In this document: in pieces, positions 1 to 8,894 of the stretch | Layout of the letters: every line of letters begins with the position of its first letter | Numbering within the stretch: position 1 is the stretch's first letter | From: Streptomyces griseoluteus | Lineage (GTDB): Bacteria; Actinomycetota; Actinomycetes; Streptomycetales; Streptomycetaceae | NCBI RefSeq assembly: GCF_004784465.1 | Contig: NZ_SRRU01000010.1 | Location: 62,001 to 126,000 of the forward strand | Length of the DNA stretch: 64,000 bases | Direction of reading: 5' to 3' | Made by a program: the position numbers and the translations under genes | Notes under the pieces: generated by a model | What the model was told of the DNA's origin: nothing | What the model saw: only the letters and a program-made list of their open reading frames with translations | The model's database searches: none

Positions 1-851
1 TCATCGTCTCCGTCGCCCTGTCCCTGGCCCTCTTCGGCGGCTCCCTGATGATGAGCGACCAGGTGAGCACCATGAAGGGCTACTGGTACGACAAGGTCAA
101 CGTCTCGATCTTCCTCTGCAACAAGAGCGACGCCCAGTCGGACGTCAACTGCGCCAAGGGCGCCGCCACCGAGGACCAGAAGAAGCAGATCCAGGCCGAC
201 CTCGGCAAGATGTCCTCCATCGTGGAGAAGGTCACCTACGAGTCGCAGGACACCGCCTACAAGCACTACAAGGAGCAGTTCGGCAACTCCCCGCTGGCCA
301 GCTCGCTGACGCCGGACCAGATGCAGGAGTCGTACCGGATCAAGCTCAAGGACCCGCAGAAGTACCAGGTGATCGCCACCGCGTTCAACGGACGTGCCGG
401 TGTGCAGTCGGTGCAGGACCAGCGGAGCATCCTCGACAACCTCTTCCAGCTGCTCAACCTGATGAACCGGGCCGCGCTGTTCCTGATGGCGCTGATGCTG
501 TTCGTCGCGCTGCTGCTGATCGTCAACACCGTGCGGGTGTCCGCGTTCAGCCGCCGCCGCGAGACCGGGATCATGCGGCTGGTCGGCGCCTCCGGGTTCT
601 ACATCCAGGCGCCGTTCATCATGGAGGCCGCGGTCGCCGGACTCATCGGCGGCAGCCTCGCGTGCGTCTTCCTGGTGCTGGGCCGGTACTTCACGATCGA
701 CCACGGCATGGCCCTCTCCAGCAAGCTCACGCTGATCAACTTCATCGGCTGGGACTCGGTGTTGACCAAGCTGCCGCTGATCCTCGCGACCAGCGTGCTG
801 ATGCCTTCGCTGGCGGCGTTCTTCGCGTTGCGCAAGTACCTGAAGGTGTGA
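1..851 (+). CDS. ftsX: Cell-division ABC-like protein FtsX, 5' truncated by window edge
   Basis: Integral membrane partner of the ATPase FtsE; the FtsEX complex controls peptidoglycan hydrolases at the division septum. The frame is open from base 3, so the N-terminus lies outside the window; about 283 of the roughly 300 residues usual for the family are visible. The visible part starts inside the first membrane segment (ends ALFGGSLMM), continues with an extracytoplasmic domain, then three C-terminal membrane segments (around MALMLFVALLLIV, AAVAGLIGGSLACVF and ILATSVLMPSLAAFF). It ends with the basic tail RKYLKV. ftsE is expected just upstream. A strong hairpin follows the stop. Family assignment is confident from the topology and from the smpB/ssrA neighbourhood. 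Confidence 0.93.
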   Translation, partial: IVSVALSLALFGGSLMMSDQVSTMKGYWYDKVNVSIFLCNKSDAQSDVNCAKGAATEDQKKQIQADLGKMSSIVEKVTYESQDTAYKHYKEQFGNSPLASSLTPDQMQESYRIKLKDPQKYQVIATAFNGRAGVQSVQDQRSILDNLFQLLNLMNRAALFLMALMLFVALLLIVNTVRVSAFSRRRETGIMRLVGASGFYIQAPFIMEAAVAGLIGGSLACVFLVLGRYFTIDHGMALSSKLTLINFIGWDSVLTKLPLILATSVLMPSLAAFFALRKYLKV

Positions 852-861
852 CACATGCCAA

Positions 862-895
862 GAGGGCCGTACAGGCATCCGTCTGTACGGCCCTT
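862..895 (+). terminator. Rho-independent-type terminator after ftsX
   Basis: A perfect 12-bp stem (arm AGGGCCGTACAG at 863-874 with its complement at 883-894) has an 8-nt loop and starts 11 bases after the ftsX stop. As is common in Streptomyces, no long T-run follows. Confidence 0.8.
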
Positions 896-905
896 CGCGT
901 TGTCC

Positions 906-911
906 TAGACT
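906..911 (+). promoter_or_regulatory. Candidate -10 box for the S41 protease, implying a leaderless mRNA
   Basis: TAGACT fits the actinobacterial -10 pattern and ends 7 bases before the ATG at 919, so transcription would start at or next to the start codon. No Shine-Dalgarno sequence precedes that ATG. The -35 region falls within the preceding terminator and is not recognisable. Confidence 0.45.
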
Positions 912-918
912 CACCGCC

Positions 919-2106
919 ATGTCAGGCAACGCCCTGTTCCGCCAGCCCCGCCGCAAACGCCGTGGGGCCGCCCTGACATTGGTGTTCGCCGGAGCGCTCA
1001 CCGCGGGGGCCGTCACGGGCTCCCTGCCGGACACCGCGCAGGCCCGCCGTCTGGACGCCAACGCCCAGTCGGCCGAGGGCAGTCGGGCCACCGGCAAGCC
1101 CCGCCCCGAGGATGTCCGCCGGGCCGCCGCCGAGGCGATGGCGAAGGGCGAGTCGCCCACCGAGGCCGCCGAACAGGCCGTCAGCCGCAGCGGGGACCGC
1201 TGGGCCGCCGTCTACTCCGAGGACGAGTACGCCGAGTTCCGTGACGCCCTGGACGGCGAGTACACCGGCGTCGGACTGTGGGCCAGGCGCGCCCGCGACG
1301 GGCAGGTCACCGTGAGCCGCGTACGGTCCCACTCGCCCGCCGCCGACGCGGGCATCCGCAAGGGCGACCGGCTGCGCAGCGTCGACGGGCGCGGGGTCGA
1401 CGGCCGCCCGGTCACCGAGGTGGTCTCCCTGCTGCGCGGCGACGCCGAGGACGCCGCCGCCGGCACCCCGGTCACCGTCGGCATCCAGCGCGGCGCCGAC
1501 TCCTGGTCCCGCACCCTGCACCGGGCCCGGCTCTCCACCGACCCGGTGACCGTCACCGACCCGGTCGCCGGGGTCGTCGTGGTCCGGGTGTCCGCCTTCA
1601 CCAAGGGCTCCGCCAAGGCCGTACGGGACGCCGTCGGGCGCGCCCCCGCCGGCAGCGGTGTCGTGCTCGACCTGCGCGGCAACTCCGGCGGCCTGGTCAC
1701 CGAGGCCGTCGCCACCGCCTCCTGCTTCCTCGACGGCGGCCTGGTCGCCACCTACGACGTGGACGGCGCCCAGCGTGCCCTGCACGCGGCCTCCGGCGGC
1801 GACACCGCCCGCCCGCTGGTCACCCTGGTCGACGGCGGCACGATGAGCGCGGCCGAGTTGCTGACCGGCGCCCTCCAGGACCGGGGCCGGGCCGTGGTGA
1901 TCGGCTCGCGCACCTTCGGCAAGGGCTCGGTCCAGATGCCGACCACGCTGCCGGACGGCTCGGTGGCCGAGCTGACCGTCGGCCACTACCGCACCCCCTC
2001 CGGCCACGCCGTGGACGGCCGGGGCATCACCCCGGACCTGGAGCCGGGCCCGAGTGCCCTGAAGCGCGCGGAAACGGTCCTCACCGGGCTGGGCGACCCC
2101 CGATAG
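919..2106 (+). CDS. Secreted S41-family C-terminal processing protease (CtpA-like)
   Basis: Serine endopeptidase expected to act outside the membrane on protein C-termini. The 395-residue product begins with a basic stretch (RQPRRKRR) and a hydrophobic segment ending near TAQA (about residue 42), which reads as a signal peptide. A PDZ domain follows at about residues 110-190 (VTVSRVRSHSPAADAGIRKG). The S41 core contains LRGNSGGLV, the catalytic-serine motif GGTMSAAE and the lysine motif GSRTFGKGSVQ, the Ser/Lys dyad typical of the family. Its place between ftsX and smpB is conserved in Streptomyces. The substrate is unknown. The start is supported by the signal peptide and by a -10 box positioned for leaderless transcription. 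Confidence 0.9.
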   Translation: MSGNALFRQPRRKRRGAALTLVFAGALTAGAVTGSLPDTAQARRLDANAQSAEGSRATGKPRPEDVRRAAAEAMAKGESPTEAAEQAVSRSGDRWAAVYSEDEYAEFRDALDGEYTGVGLWARRARDGQVTVSRVRSHSPAADAGIRKGDRLRSVDGRGVDGRPVTEVVSLLRGDAEDAAAGTPVTVGIQRGADSWSRTLHRARLSTDPVTVTDPVAGVVVVRVSAFTKGSAKAVRDAVGRAPAGSGVVLDLRGNSGGLVTEAVATASCFLDGGLVATYDVDGAQRALHAASGGDTARPLVTLVDGGTMSAAELLTGALQDRGRAVVIGSRTFGKGSVQMPTTLPDGSVAELTVGHYRTPSGHAVDGRGITPDLEPGPSALKRAETVLTGLGDPR

Positions 2107-2172
2107 CCCCCTGACCTCACCCCTAATCCGCTTCCCTTCGCCCCCCTCCATGGTGCGAAAATGGGCGGCACT

Positions 2173-2724
2173 ATGAGCAAGGGAATGTACGTACCGAAGG
2201 AGTCCCAGCCCAAGCAGGGCGGGGCGGCCTCCGCCAAGGGCAAGGTCAAGGACGGCAAGCGCAAGCTCGTCGCCCAGAACAAGAAGGCCCGGCACGACTA
2301 CGCGATCATCGACACCTACGAGGCCGGGATCGTGCTGTCCGGCACCGAGGTGAAGTCGCTGCGCCAGGGCCGGGCCTCGCTGACGGACGGTTTCGTCCAG
2401 ATCGACGGGAACGAGGCGTGGCTGCACAACGCCCACATCCCCGAGTACAGCCAGGGCACCTGGACCAACCACGCCGTGCGCCGCAAGCGCAAGCTGCTGC
2501 TGCACCGCGAGGAGATCGACAAGCTGGAGGCGAAGTCCCAGGAGACGGGCCACACCATCGTGCCCCTCGCCCTGTACTTCAAGGACGGCCGTGCCAAGGC
2601 GGAGATCGCGCTGGCACGAGGCAAGAAGGAGTACGACAAGCGGCAGACCCTGCGCGAGAAGCAGGACCGGCGCGAGTCGGACCGGGCCATCGCGGCCGCC
2701 AAGCGCAAGCAGCGCGGCGTCTGA
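2173..2724 (+). CDS. smpB: SsrA-binding protein SmpB
   Basis: Binds tmRNA (ssrA, 110 bases downstream) and delivers it to stalled ribosomes for trans-translation. The OB-fold core is clear: [52 protein letters not shown], and the basic C-terminal tail [12 protein letters not shown] that inserts in the decoding path. The roughly 25-residue lysine-rich N-terminal extension is usual in streptomycetes. The start is uncertain: in-frame ATGs occur at 2161, 2173 and 2185 and none has a convincing ribosome-binding site. I chose 2173 as a compromise; the conserved core begins well after all three. Confidence 0.95.
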   Translation: MSKGMYVPKESQPKQGGAASAKGKVKDGKRKLVAQNKKARHDYAIIDTYEAGIVLSGTEVKSLRQGRASLTDGFVQIDGNEAWLHNAHIPEYSQGTWTNHAVRRKRKLLLHREEIDKLEAKSQETGHTIVPLALYFKDGRAKAEIALARGKKEYDKRQTLREKQDRRESDRAIAAAKRKQRGV

Positions 2725-2768
2725 CGGGGCCCGCGGGAATAGGCTGGCACACTCCCGCGTTGGTCACG

Positions 2769-2774
2769 TACGAT
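2769..2774 (+). promoter_or_regulatory. Weak candidate -10 box for ssrA
   Basis: TACGAT lies 60 bases before the mature tmRNA 5' end. TGGCAC at 2745-2750 could be the -35 with an 18-bp spacer. A second hexamer, TAGGCT at 2740-2745, is an alternative. Neither is decisive. Confidence 0.3.
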
Positions 2775-2833
2775 GGCACAGCACTCCATCGAGGGTGCGC
2801 CGCCTCCTGCGGGGGGCATTGAAAAAACAACAT

Positions 2834-3199
2834 GGGGATGATCGGTTTCGACAGCGGATGTCGAAGCAGGGGAAGCGTGTCGAGGAAGCGGCAATGATCT
2901 CGTAAACCATATGTCGCAAAAAATAATCGCCAACACCAAGCGCGATTCCTTCGCCCTCGCTGCCTAAGTAGCGACTTGCGAAGTGTCAGCCCGGGGCTGT
3001 TCCCGACCCGGATCCTGGCATCAGCTAGGGAACTAAACCTTGATCCCGGTCACGGGGTGAAGAGGGAAATCTAACAGTGACTGAGCCCGTCGGAGACTTG
3101 TCCGCGTGATCTCCGGGGCCGAGAAAATCGAAGCGGACTGCACACGGAGAAGCCCTGTTTCTGCACCGGTGGACGCGGGTTCGATTCCCGCCATCTCCA
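2834..3199 (+). ncRNA. ssrA: Transfer-messenger RNA (tmRNA)
   Basis: Rescues stalled ribosomes and tags the nascent peptide. The 5' end (GGGGATG, 2834-2840) pairs with CATCTCC (3192-3198) as a 7-bp acceptor stem with one G-U pair. A tRNA-like T-arm (GCGGGTTCGATTCCCGC) precedes it. The next encoded bases are not CCA, so CCA is presumably added after transcription. The tag frame at 2929-2967 reads ANTKRDSFALAA-stop, ending in the LAA degron. Together with smpB this forms the complete trans-translation pair. The tag is shorter than the Streptomyces form I remember (see findings). Confidence 0.96.
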
Positions 3200-3239
3200 C
3201 GATCGGGAGGCCCTCGGGCCTTCGGAACCCATGTGGGCA

Positions 3240-3270
3240 AAGGCCCCGTCGCTCTGAGCGGCGGGGCCTT
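3240..3270 (+). terminator. Terminator downstream of ssrA
   Basis: A 14-bp hairpin (arm AAGGCCCCGTCGCT, loop CTG) has one T-G wobble and is followed by a short pyrimidine-rich stretch. It lies between the convergent ssrA and MFS genes and can serve both strands. Confidence 0.8.
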
Positions 3271-3316
3271 CGTCTTTCACCGGGTGGACCCGACTCTGCG
3301 TGGTGCCCCGCAGCTT

Positions 3317-4501
3317 CTACCTGGTGCCCCGCAGCGCCCAGCCGAGCAGACAGGCCGCGGAGGCCGCCAGCGCCGGTATCGCGTAGGCGGCGCCCGCGCC
3401 GAGGTGATCCGCCGCCCAGCCGCCACCGGCCGAGCCGCAGGCGATGCCGGTGAGCAGCGCGGTCACCACGAGGCTCATGCCCTCGTTGAGGCGGCCCTCC
3501 GGCGTGCACTCCTGCACCAGCGTCATCGCCGTGACCATGGTCGGCGCGGTCGCCGTGCCCGCCACCAGCAGTGCGCCCGCCAGCACCCAGAGCGACCCGG
3601 TGGCGGCCGCGAGCCAGGGCAGCGTCATCAGCGCGGCCATCGCGGGCAGGCACCGCCCGAACCGCCGCGCGGCCGGCCCCGGGGGCAGCGTCCCGTACAG
3701 CAGGCCCGCCGCGCACGACCCCGCCGCCTGGAGAGCGAGCACGACCCCGGCCAGCGCGCGGTGCCCCCGGGCGTCGGCGAAGGCCACCGTGACGACCTCC
3801 ATCGACCCGAACACCGCCCCGGTCGCCGTGAAGCAGACCAGCAGGGGCCGGATGCCGGGGGCGCGCAGCGGGGAGGGCGCCCGGGTGCGGGGGCTGGGCG
3901 GGGGCTCGGTCGCGCGCTGGGCGGTGAACACCAGCATCCCGGCCGCCAGCAGCGCGGCCCCGGCGAGCGTGCCCGCCTCGGGGAAGAAGGTGCCGGTCAG
4001 GAAGGACGCCAGGGCCGGGCCCAGCATGAAGCACAGCTCGTCGGCGGCCTGCTCGAAGGAGTTCGCGGTGTGCCGGGCTTCGGGATCGTCCCGCAGCAGA
4101 TGGGCCCAGCGGGCGCGGGACAGTCCGCCGACGTTGGGCGTGGCCGCCCAGGAGGCGTACGCGGCGAACAGCGTCCAGTCGGGGGCGTCGTACCGCACGC
4201 ACAGCAGCAGGGCCAGGGCGCCGAACACCGCCACCAGGGTCGCGGGCCGGGCCACTCTGGCCTGGCCGTAACGGTCGACCAGCCGGGCCAGCCAGGGACC
4301 CGCGAGCCCGCTCGCCACCAGCCCGGTCGCGCTCACCGCACCGGCCAGGGCGTACGAGCCGCGCGCACCGGCGATCATCACCACCGCGCTCACCCCGGCC
4401 ATGCCCACCGGGAGGCGGGCGAGCAGATTGCCGGCGGTGAAGGCGAGGGTGCCGGGGCGGGCGAAGAGACGGCGGTAGGCGGGTGCGGTCTGCGTGGACA
4501 T
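3317..4501 (-). CDS. MFS transporter (drug-efflux type)
   Basis: A 394-residue polytopic membrane protein with about twelve hydrophobic segments and a conserved loop 2-3 motif (ARLVDRYGQARVARP). It resembles Streptomyces MFS proteins usually annotated as efflux permeases; the substrate cannot be read from sequence. I chose the ATG at 4501 (MSTQTAPAYRRLFA) because the frame before it lacks membrane features and overlaps the divergent gene. It is divergent from a LysR gene with 85 bases between the starts, the usual arrangement for a regulator controlling its neighbouring transporter. Confidence 0.85.
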   Translation of the reverse strand: MSTQTAPAYRRLFARPGTLAFTAGNLLARLPVGMAGVSAVVMIAGARGSYALAGAVSATGLVASGLAGPWLARLVDRYGQARVARPATLVAVFGALALLLCVRYDAPDWTLFAAYASWAATPNVGGLSRARWAHLLRDDPEARHTANSFEQAADELCFMLGPALASFLTGTFFPEAGTLAGAALLAAGMLVFTAQRATEPPPSPRTRAPSPLRAPGIRPLLVCFTATGAVFGSMEVVTVAFADARGHRALAGVVLALQAAGSCAAGLLYGTLPPGPAARRFGRCLPAMAALMTLPWLAAATGSLWVLAGALLVAGTATAPTMVTAMTLVQECTPEGRLNEGMSLVVTALLTGIACGSAGGGWAADHLGAGAAYAIPALAASAACLLGWALRGTR

Positions 4502-4586
4502 GCCGCTCACGTTCTCCCGCGCGGCGGACGCCGGTCCAACACCTGTTCCGCGCCGATTCACGCGCCCGCGTTGTAAGTTCGCCGCC

Positions 4587-5552
4587 ATGCCTCCCGCGAT
4601 CGAACCCCGGCTGCTGCGCGCCTTCGTGGCCGTCGCCGAGGAACTGCACTTCACCCGCGCCGCCGCCCGGCTCTACGTCGCCCAGCAGGCGCTCAGCCGG
4701 GACGTACGGCGGCTCGAACGGGAGCTGGGCGCCGAGCTGTTCGTCCGCACCACCCGGCAGGTGACGCTCACCGCGGACGGCGAGCGGCTGCTGCCGCACG
4801 CCCGGCGGGTGCTCGCCGCCCAGGACGACCTCCTCGCCGCCTTCGGCACCGCCCGCCCGCTGCTGGTCGACGTCAACTCCGAAGGCCCCCTCACCGCCCA
4901 CCGGGTGCTGCTCCGGGCCCGTGAGCTGGCCGCCGGGTGCGAGCTGTTGGCCCGCTACGAGCGCGGGCTCACCGGAGCGGCGGCCGCCCTGCTCGCCGGG
5001 CGGCTGGACGTCTCCTTCGGCCGCTACGCCGGTCTCGACCCGGTGCTGCGTTCCGGCCTCGCCCAGCAGCCCGTGCGCTACGAGCAGATGGCGGTCCTGC
5101 TGCCCGAGGACCACCCGCTGGCCGCGCTGCCCGAGGTGCCGCTCGGTGCGCTCGCCGGGGAGACGGTGTACGCCGGCGCGGGCAACCCCGGCACGCGGGA
5201 GTGGACCGAGCTGGCGCGTCAGCTCTTCCAGGGACGCGGCATCCGGCTCGCGCCACCCCATCCGGTGGTTCTCGGCGCCGAGGAGTTCGCCCGCGTGATG
5301 GCGGCGAGCCGGATGCCGGTGCTCGCGGTGGTGGATTTTCCGGCCATGCCGGGCGCGGCACTGCGGCCGCTGGTCGATCCGGTTCCGCTTTCGCCCGTCT
5401 CGCTGGTGTGGCGGAAGGGGCTGGTCCATCCCGCGCTGGACGCGCTGAAGGCGGCGGCGGCCCAGCTGGCGCGCGCCGAAAGGTGGCTTTCACCGCCCGG
5501 TGACCGATGGATTCCGGCCACCGATTTCGAGGTGATGAGCCGCCCGTTCTGA
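4587..5552 (+). CDS. LysR-family transcriptional regulator
   Basis: A 321-residue regulator with the N-terminal LysR helix-turn-helix at residues 5-62 (LRAFVAVAEELHFTRAAARL, then QQALSRDVRRLERELG and LFVRTTR) and a C-terminal substrate-binding domain. The start at 4587 places the HTH at the family's usual distance from the N-terminus. No ribosome-binding site is visible, and TGTAAG at 4572-4577 could serve as a -10 for a near-leaderless transcript. It probably controls the divergent MFS gene; the inducer is unknown. Confidence 0.9.
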   Translation: MPPAIEPRLLRAFVAVAEELHFTRAAARLYVAQQALSRDVRRLERELGAELFVRTTRQVTLTADGERLLPHARRVLAAQDDLLAAFGTARPLLVDVNSEGPLTAHRVLLRARELAAGCELLARYERGLTGAAAALLAGRLDVSFGRYAGLDPVLRSGLAQQPVRYEQMAVLLPEDHPLAALPEVPLGALAGETVYAGAGNPGTREWTELARQLFQGRGIRLAPPHPVVLGAEEFARVMAASRMPVLAVVDFPAMPGAALRPLVDPVPLSPVSLVWRKGLVHPALDALKAAAAQLARAERWLSPPGDRWIPATDFEVMSRPF

Positions 5553-5709
5553 CACTCCGAGCACACGCGAACTCACCTTGCGCTACATTCGGGGACCCGA
5601 GCACTGGGGTAGAGGGGGGCGCTCGGACCGGGTGGGGGCCTGGTCCGGCCGGCGCGTGCTCGGTGTCGCCGGCGCACCCCGGAACAGTCCCGTGGGGGGA
5701 TGCGCGCAC

Positions 5710-6729
5710 ATGGAACAGTGGCGGGAAGAACGCCGACCGGAATGGCCCGACGTGGCCTCGGCAGCACGAGACATGCAGGTGACAGGGGGATCGACGCAGG
5801 CTTTTCCGGAAACCGGAACCGTCGCGGAAGCAGACCTGACGCCACCGCGGGGGGACCGGCCGGGCGGGGGACGCGCCGCGTTCCCGCGCGTCGTACGCCC
5901 GTCCGACGCAGGTGTGTTCGCCGCGACGGAGATACTCCGGGGCGGCCCGGCCGCCCTCGCCGGGGCCGACGCGACAGCCCTGCTCCCGCCCTCCGGGACC
6001 CCGGGCGCGGCGGCCGAGTTCCGCCCCTTCGGTGACCGGTCCGGCGGCGAGCGGACGGCGCTGCTGCCCACCCGGTCCGTCGTGGGGGCCCACGATCCGC
6101 ACGAGGTCACCGTCCAGCTCGACTCCGTCCAGGCCGAGGGCCCGGAGTCCGCCGGTGCCTCGGACCGCCCGGTGTTCGTGGATGAGTCCGGCCGCCGCAG
6201 CCGTACCTTCCGCCGCCTCGGCCTGCTGGCCGCCGGGCTCTGCGCGGGGTACGCCGTCGTCATCGGCGTCACCCTGCTCTCCGGCAGCTCCGACGCGCCC
6301 TGGCTGCCGGTGCCGCGGAAGGAGGACAGGCCCGCGAGCCGCGTCGACTCCTCACCCGTGCCCAGCGCCTCGGCCCCGGCCGCGCCCGGAGGCGGCGGCC
6401 GCGCCGGCACCGGCGGCGCCACCGAACCGACGGCGCCGGGCACCGCGCCGGCCACCGTCACCGCCGGCCCCGTACCCGGACGGCGAAACCCGGCCGCCAC
6501 CGGCACCACGGCGGCCCGGCCGCCCGCCGCCACGAGCCCGGCGCCCCGGCGGCCCGCGCCGCCCGCGCCCGGCGGCGGCAGCCCGAAGGCGACGCCCACC
6601 GCGACCGCGTCCACCGAGGCGTCCCCGGTGCCGAGCACCACCGCGTCCAGCCCGGCCGCCACCGAGTCCCCGGCAGGCGGAGGCGGACCGCAGCCCCAGG
6701 GCTCGGCCGGCCGTCCCGCCGCGTCCTGA
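5710..6729 (+). CDS. matA: Membrane-anchored protein preceding the MatB-like synthase (MatA candidate)
   Basis: A 339-residue protein. Residues 1-170 are a cytoplasmic-looking, low-complexity Ala/Gly/Pro-rich region. One membrane segment follows (LGLLAAGLCAGYAVVIGVTL, about residues 174-193), then a long Pro/Ala/Thr/Ser-rich extracytoplasmic tail without a recognisable enzyme domain. It lies 17 bases upstream of the deacetylase-glycosyltransferase gene and is presumably co-transcribed. Position and topology suggest the matA gene of the Streptomyces mycelial-aggregation locus, but the sequence alone carries no diagnostic domain, so the symbol is tentative. The ATG at 5710 follows a G-rich ribosome-binding site (GGGGGG). 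Confidence 0.6.
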   Translation: MEQWREERRPEWPDVASAARDMQVTGGSTQAFPETGTVAEADLTPPRGDRPGGGRAAFPRVVRPSDAGVFAATEILRGGPAALAGADATALLPPSGTPGAAAEFRPFGDRSGGERTALLPTRSVVGAHDPHEVTVQLDSVQAEGPESAGASDRPVFVDESGRRSRTFRRLGLLAAGLCAGYAVVIGVTLLSGSSDAPWLPVPRKEDRPASRVDSSPVPSASAPAAPGGGGRAGTGGATEPTAPGTAPATVTAGPVPGRRNPAATGTTAARPPAATSPAPRRPAPPAPGGGSPKATPTATASTEASPVPSTTASSPAATESPAGGGGPQPQGSAGRPAAS

Positions 6730-6746
6730 CACCGGAAGAACCTCCG

Positions 6747-8894
6747 ATGACTCCGCGAACCGCCCGCCGGGCGCTGCCCCGGCGCCGCCGGCTCCCGCTG
6801 CGCCCGCTGCTGGCCTTCCTGTTCCTGCTCGCCACGCTGGCCATGCTCATGCTGCGCGGCTACGTCCACAACGAGATCCTCGCCGACCACCGCGTGCGGC
6901 CCGAGGCACCCGGCGGGCACGTACCCGCCGAGGTCACCGAGGGCGGTCCCGTCATCGACACCCGGGGAGCGCGCACCGACAGCCTCCGGGTGCCCAAGCA
7001 GCGCATCGTGCTGACCTTCGACGACGGCCCCGACCCGGCCTGGACGCCCCGGGTCCTGGACGCGCTCAAGCGGAACCACGCGCGGGCCACGTTCTTCGTG
7101 ACCGGCACGATGACCTCCCGCCATCCCGAGCTGGTCCGGCGCATGGTCGCCGAGGGGCACGAGGTCGGGCTGCACACCTTCAACCACCCCGACCTCTCCT
7201 ACCAGTCCCGGCGAAGGGTCGACTGGGAGCTGTCCCAGGGACAGCTGGCCCTCGCGGGCGCGGCCGGCATCCGCAGCTCGCTGTTCCGGCCCCCGTACTC
7301 CTCCTTCGCCTCCGCGATGGACGACCGGTCCTGGCCGGTGGCCGAGTACATCGGCGGGCGGGGCTATCTCATCGTGCTCAACGACCGGGACAGCGAGGAC
7401 TGGCGCAGGCCGGGGGTCGAGGAGATCATCCGCCGGGCCACGCCCGCGAAGGGCAAGGGCGCGGTCGTCCTGATGCACGACTCCGGCGGCGACCGGAGCC
7501 AGACCGTCCAGGCGATCGACACCCTGCTGCCCCGGCTCCAGGCCGAGGGCTACCGCTTCCAGACCCTCACCCAGGCGCTCGACGCGCCGAGCGCCGACAC
7601 CCCTGTCACCGGGGTCGGGCTGTGGACCGGCAAGGCGTGGATCGCGCTGGTGAAGGCGGCCGACGGCATCACCGCCGGGCTCGTCGTGGGCCTCGCCGTC
7701 ATCGGCGTCCTGGTCTTCGGCCGGTTCGGGCTGATGCTGCTGCTGTCCGCCGCGCACGCCCGCCGCACCCGCCGCCGCGGCTTCCGCTGGGGCCCGGAGC
7801 CGGTCACCGAACCGGCGACCGTGCTGGTCCCCGCGTACAACGAGGCCAAGTGCATCGAGAACACCGTGCGGTCCCTGGTCGGCGGGGAGCACCCGGTGGA
7901 GGTCGTCGTGGTCGACGACGGCTCCTCCGACGGCACCGCCCGCATCGTGGAGGGGCTCGCGCTGCCCGGTGTCCGGGTGGTCCGGCAGCACAACGCGGGC
8001 AAGCCCGCAGCCCTCAACCGGGGCCTGGCGAACGCCAGTCACGACCTGATCGTGATGATGGACGGCGACACGGTCTTCGAGCCGTCCACCGTCCGCGAGC
8101 TGGTGCAGCCCTTCGCCGACCCGCGCGTCGGCGCCGTGGCGGGCAACGCCAAGGTCGGCAACAAGGACACCCTCATCGGCGCCTGGCAGCACATCGAGTA
8201 CGTGATGGGCTTCAACCTGGACCGCCGGATGTACGACGTGCTGCGCTGCATGCCCACCATCCCCGGCGCCGTCGGCGCGTTCCGCCGTACCGCGCTGGAG
8301 CGGGTCGGCGGGATGAGCGACGACACCCTCGCCGAGGACACCGACATCACCATGGCCCTGCACCGCGACGGCTGGCGGGTGGTCTACGCGGAGAAGGCCC
8401 GCGCCTGGACCGAGGCCCCGGAGTCCGTACGGCAGCTCTGGTCCCAGCGCTACCGCTGGTCCTACGGCACCATGCAGGCCATCTGGAAGCACCGCCGGGC
8501 CGTGCTGGAACGCGGGCCCTCCGGACGGTTCGGCCGGGTCGGACTGCCGCTGGTCTCGCTGTTCATGGTGGTCGCCCCGCTGCTGGCGCCGCTGATCGAC
8601 CTCTTCCTCGTCTACGGCCTGGTCTTCGGCCCGACCGGCAGGACGATCGGGTCCTGGTTCGCCGTCCTGGCCGTCCAGGCGGTCTGCGCGGCCTACGCCT
8701 TCGCGCTGGACCGGGAGCGGCTCACCCCGCTCATCTCTCTGCCGCTCCAGCAACTCCTGTACCGCCAGCTCATGTACGTCGTGCTGCTCCAGTCCTGGAT
8801 CACGGCACTCACCGGCGGCCGGCTGCGCTGGCAGAAGCTCCGCCGCAAGGGCGGGGTGTCGGCCCCGGTCCCGGCCGAAGGAGCGCTGCGATGA
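6747..8894 (+). CDS. matB: Bifunctional polysaccharide deacetylase / GT2 glycan synthase (MatB-like)
   Basis: A 715-residue fusion. A basic N-terminus and a membrane segment (LLAFLFLLATLAMLML) lead into a NodB deacetylase domain at about residues 85-290 (LTFDDGPDPAWTPRVLDALK, HTFNHPDL, RPPYSSF). A second membrane segment near 310-330 precedes a family-2 glycosyltransferase (VLVPAYNEAKCIENTV, VVDDGSSDGTARIV, MMDGDTVFEP, AEDTDITMAL, SQRYRWSYGTMQ), then C-terminal membrane helices. Synthase and deacetylase in one chain correspond to PgaC plus PgaB functions. In Streptomyces, MatB has this architecture and makes the PNAG-like extracellular glycan that causes hyphal aggregation. The stop overlaps the next start (ATGA). 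Confidence 0.88.
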   Translation: MTPRTARRALPRRRRLPLRPLLAFLFLLATLAMLMLRGYVHNEILADHRVRPEAPGGHVPAEVTEGGPVIDTRGARTDSLRVPKQRIVLTFDDGPDPAWTPRVLDALKRNHARATFFVTGTMTSRHPELVRRMVAEGHEVGLHTFNHPDLSYQSRRRVDWELSQGQLALAGAAGIRSSLFRPPYSSFASAMDDRSWPVAEYIGGRGYLIVLNDRDSEDWRRPGVEEIIRRATPAKGKGAVVLMHDSGGDRSQTVQAIDTLLPRLQAEGYRFQTLTQALDAPSADTPVTGVGLWTGKAWIALVKAADGITAGLVVGLAVIGVLVFGRFGLMLLLSAAHARRTRRRGFRWGPEPVTEPATVLVPAYNEAKCIENTVRSLVGGEHPVEVVVVDDGSSDGTARIVEGLALPGVRVVRQHNAGKPAALNRGLANASHDLIVMMDGDTVFEPSTVRELVQPFADPRVGAVAGNAKVGNKDTLIGAWQHIEYVMGFNLDRRMYDVLRCMPTIPGAVGAFRRTALERVGGMSDDTLAEDTDITMALHRDGWRVVYAEKARAWTEAPESVRQLWSQRYRWSYGTMQAIWKHRRAVLERGPSGRFGRVGLPLVSLFMVVAPLLAPLIDLFLVYGLVFGPTGRTIGSWFAVLAVQAVCAAYAFALDRERLTPLISLPLQQLLYRQLMYVVLLQSWITALTGGRLRWQKLRRKGGVSAPVPAEGALR

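Noticed and set aside
922-2553. Long minus-strand open frame opposite the S41 protease and smpB
   Set aside because: High-GC shadow frame; its translation is low-complexity Gly/Arg/Val-rich without motifs, and it spans two well-supported genes.
5912-8890. Long plus-strand open frame upstream of and in frame with the acyltransferase
   Set aside because: The part before 8891 is Pro/Arg-rich and out of frame with MatB; only the section from the ATG at 8891 has family features.
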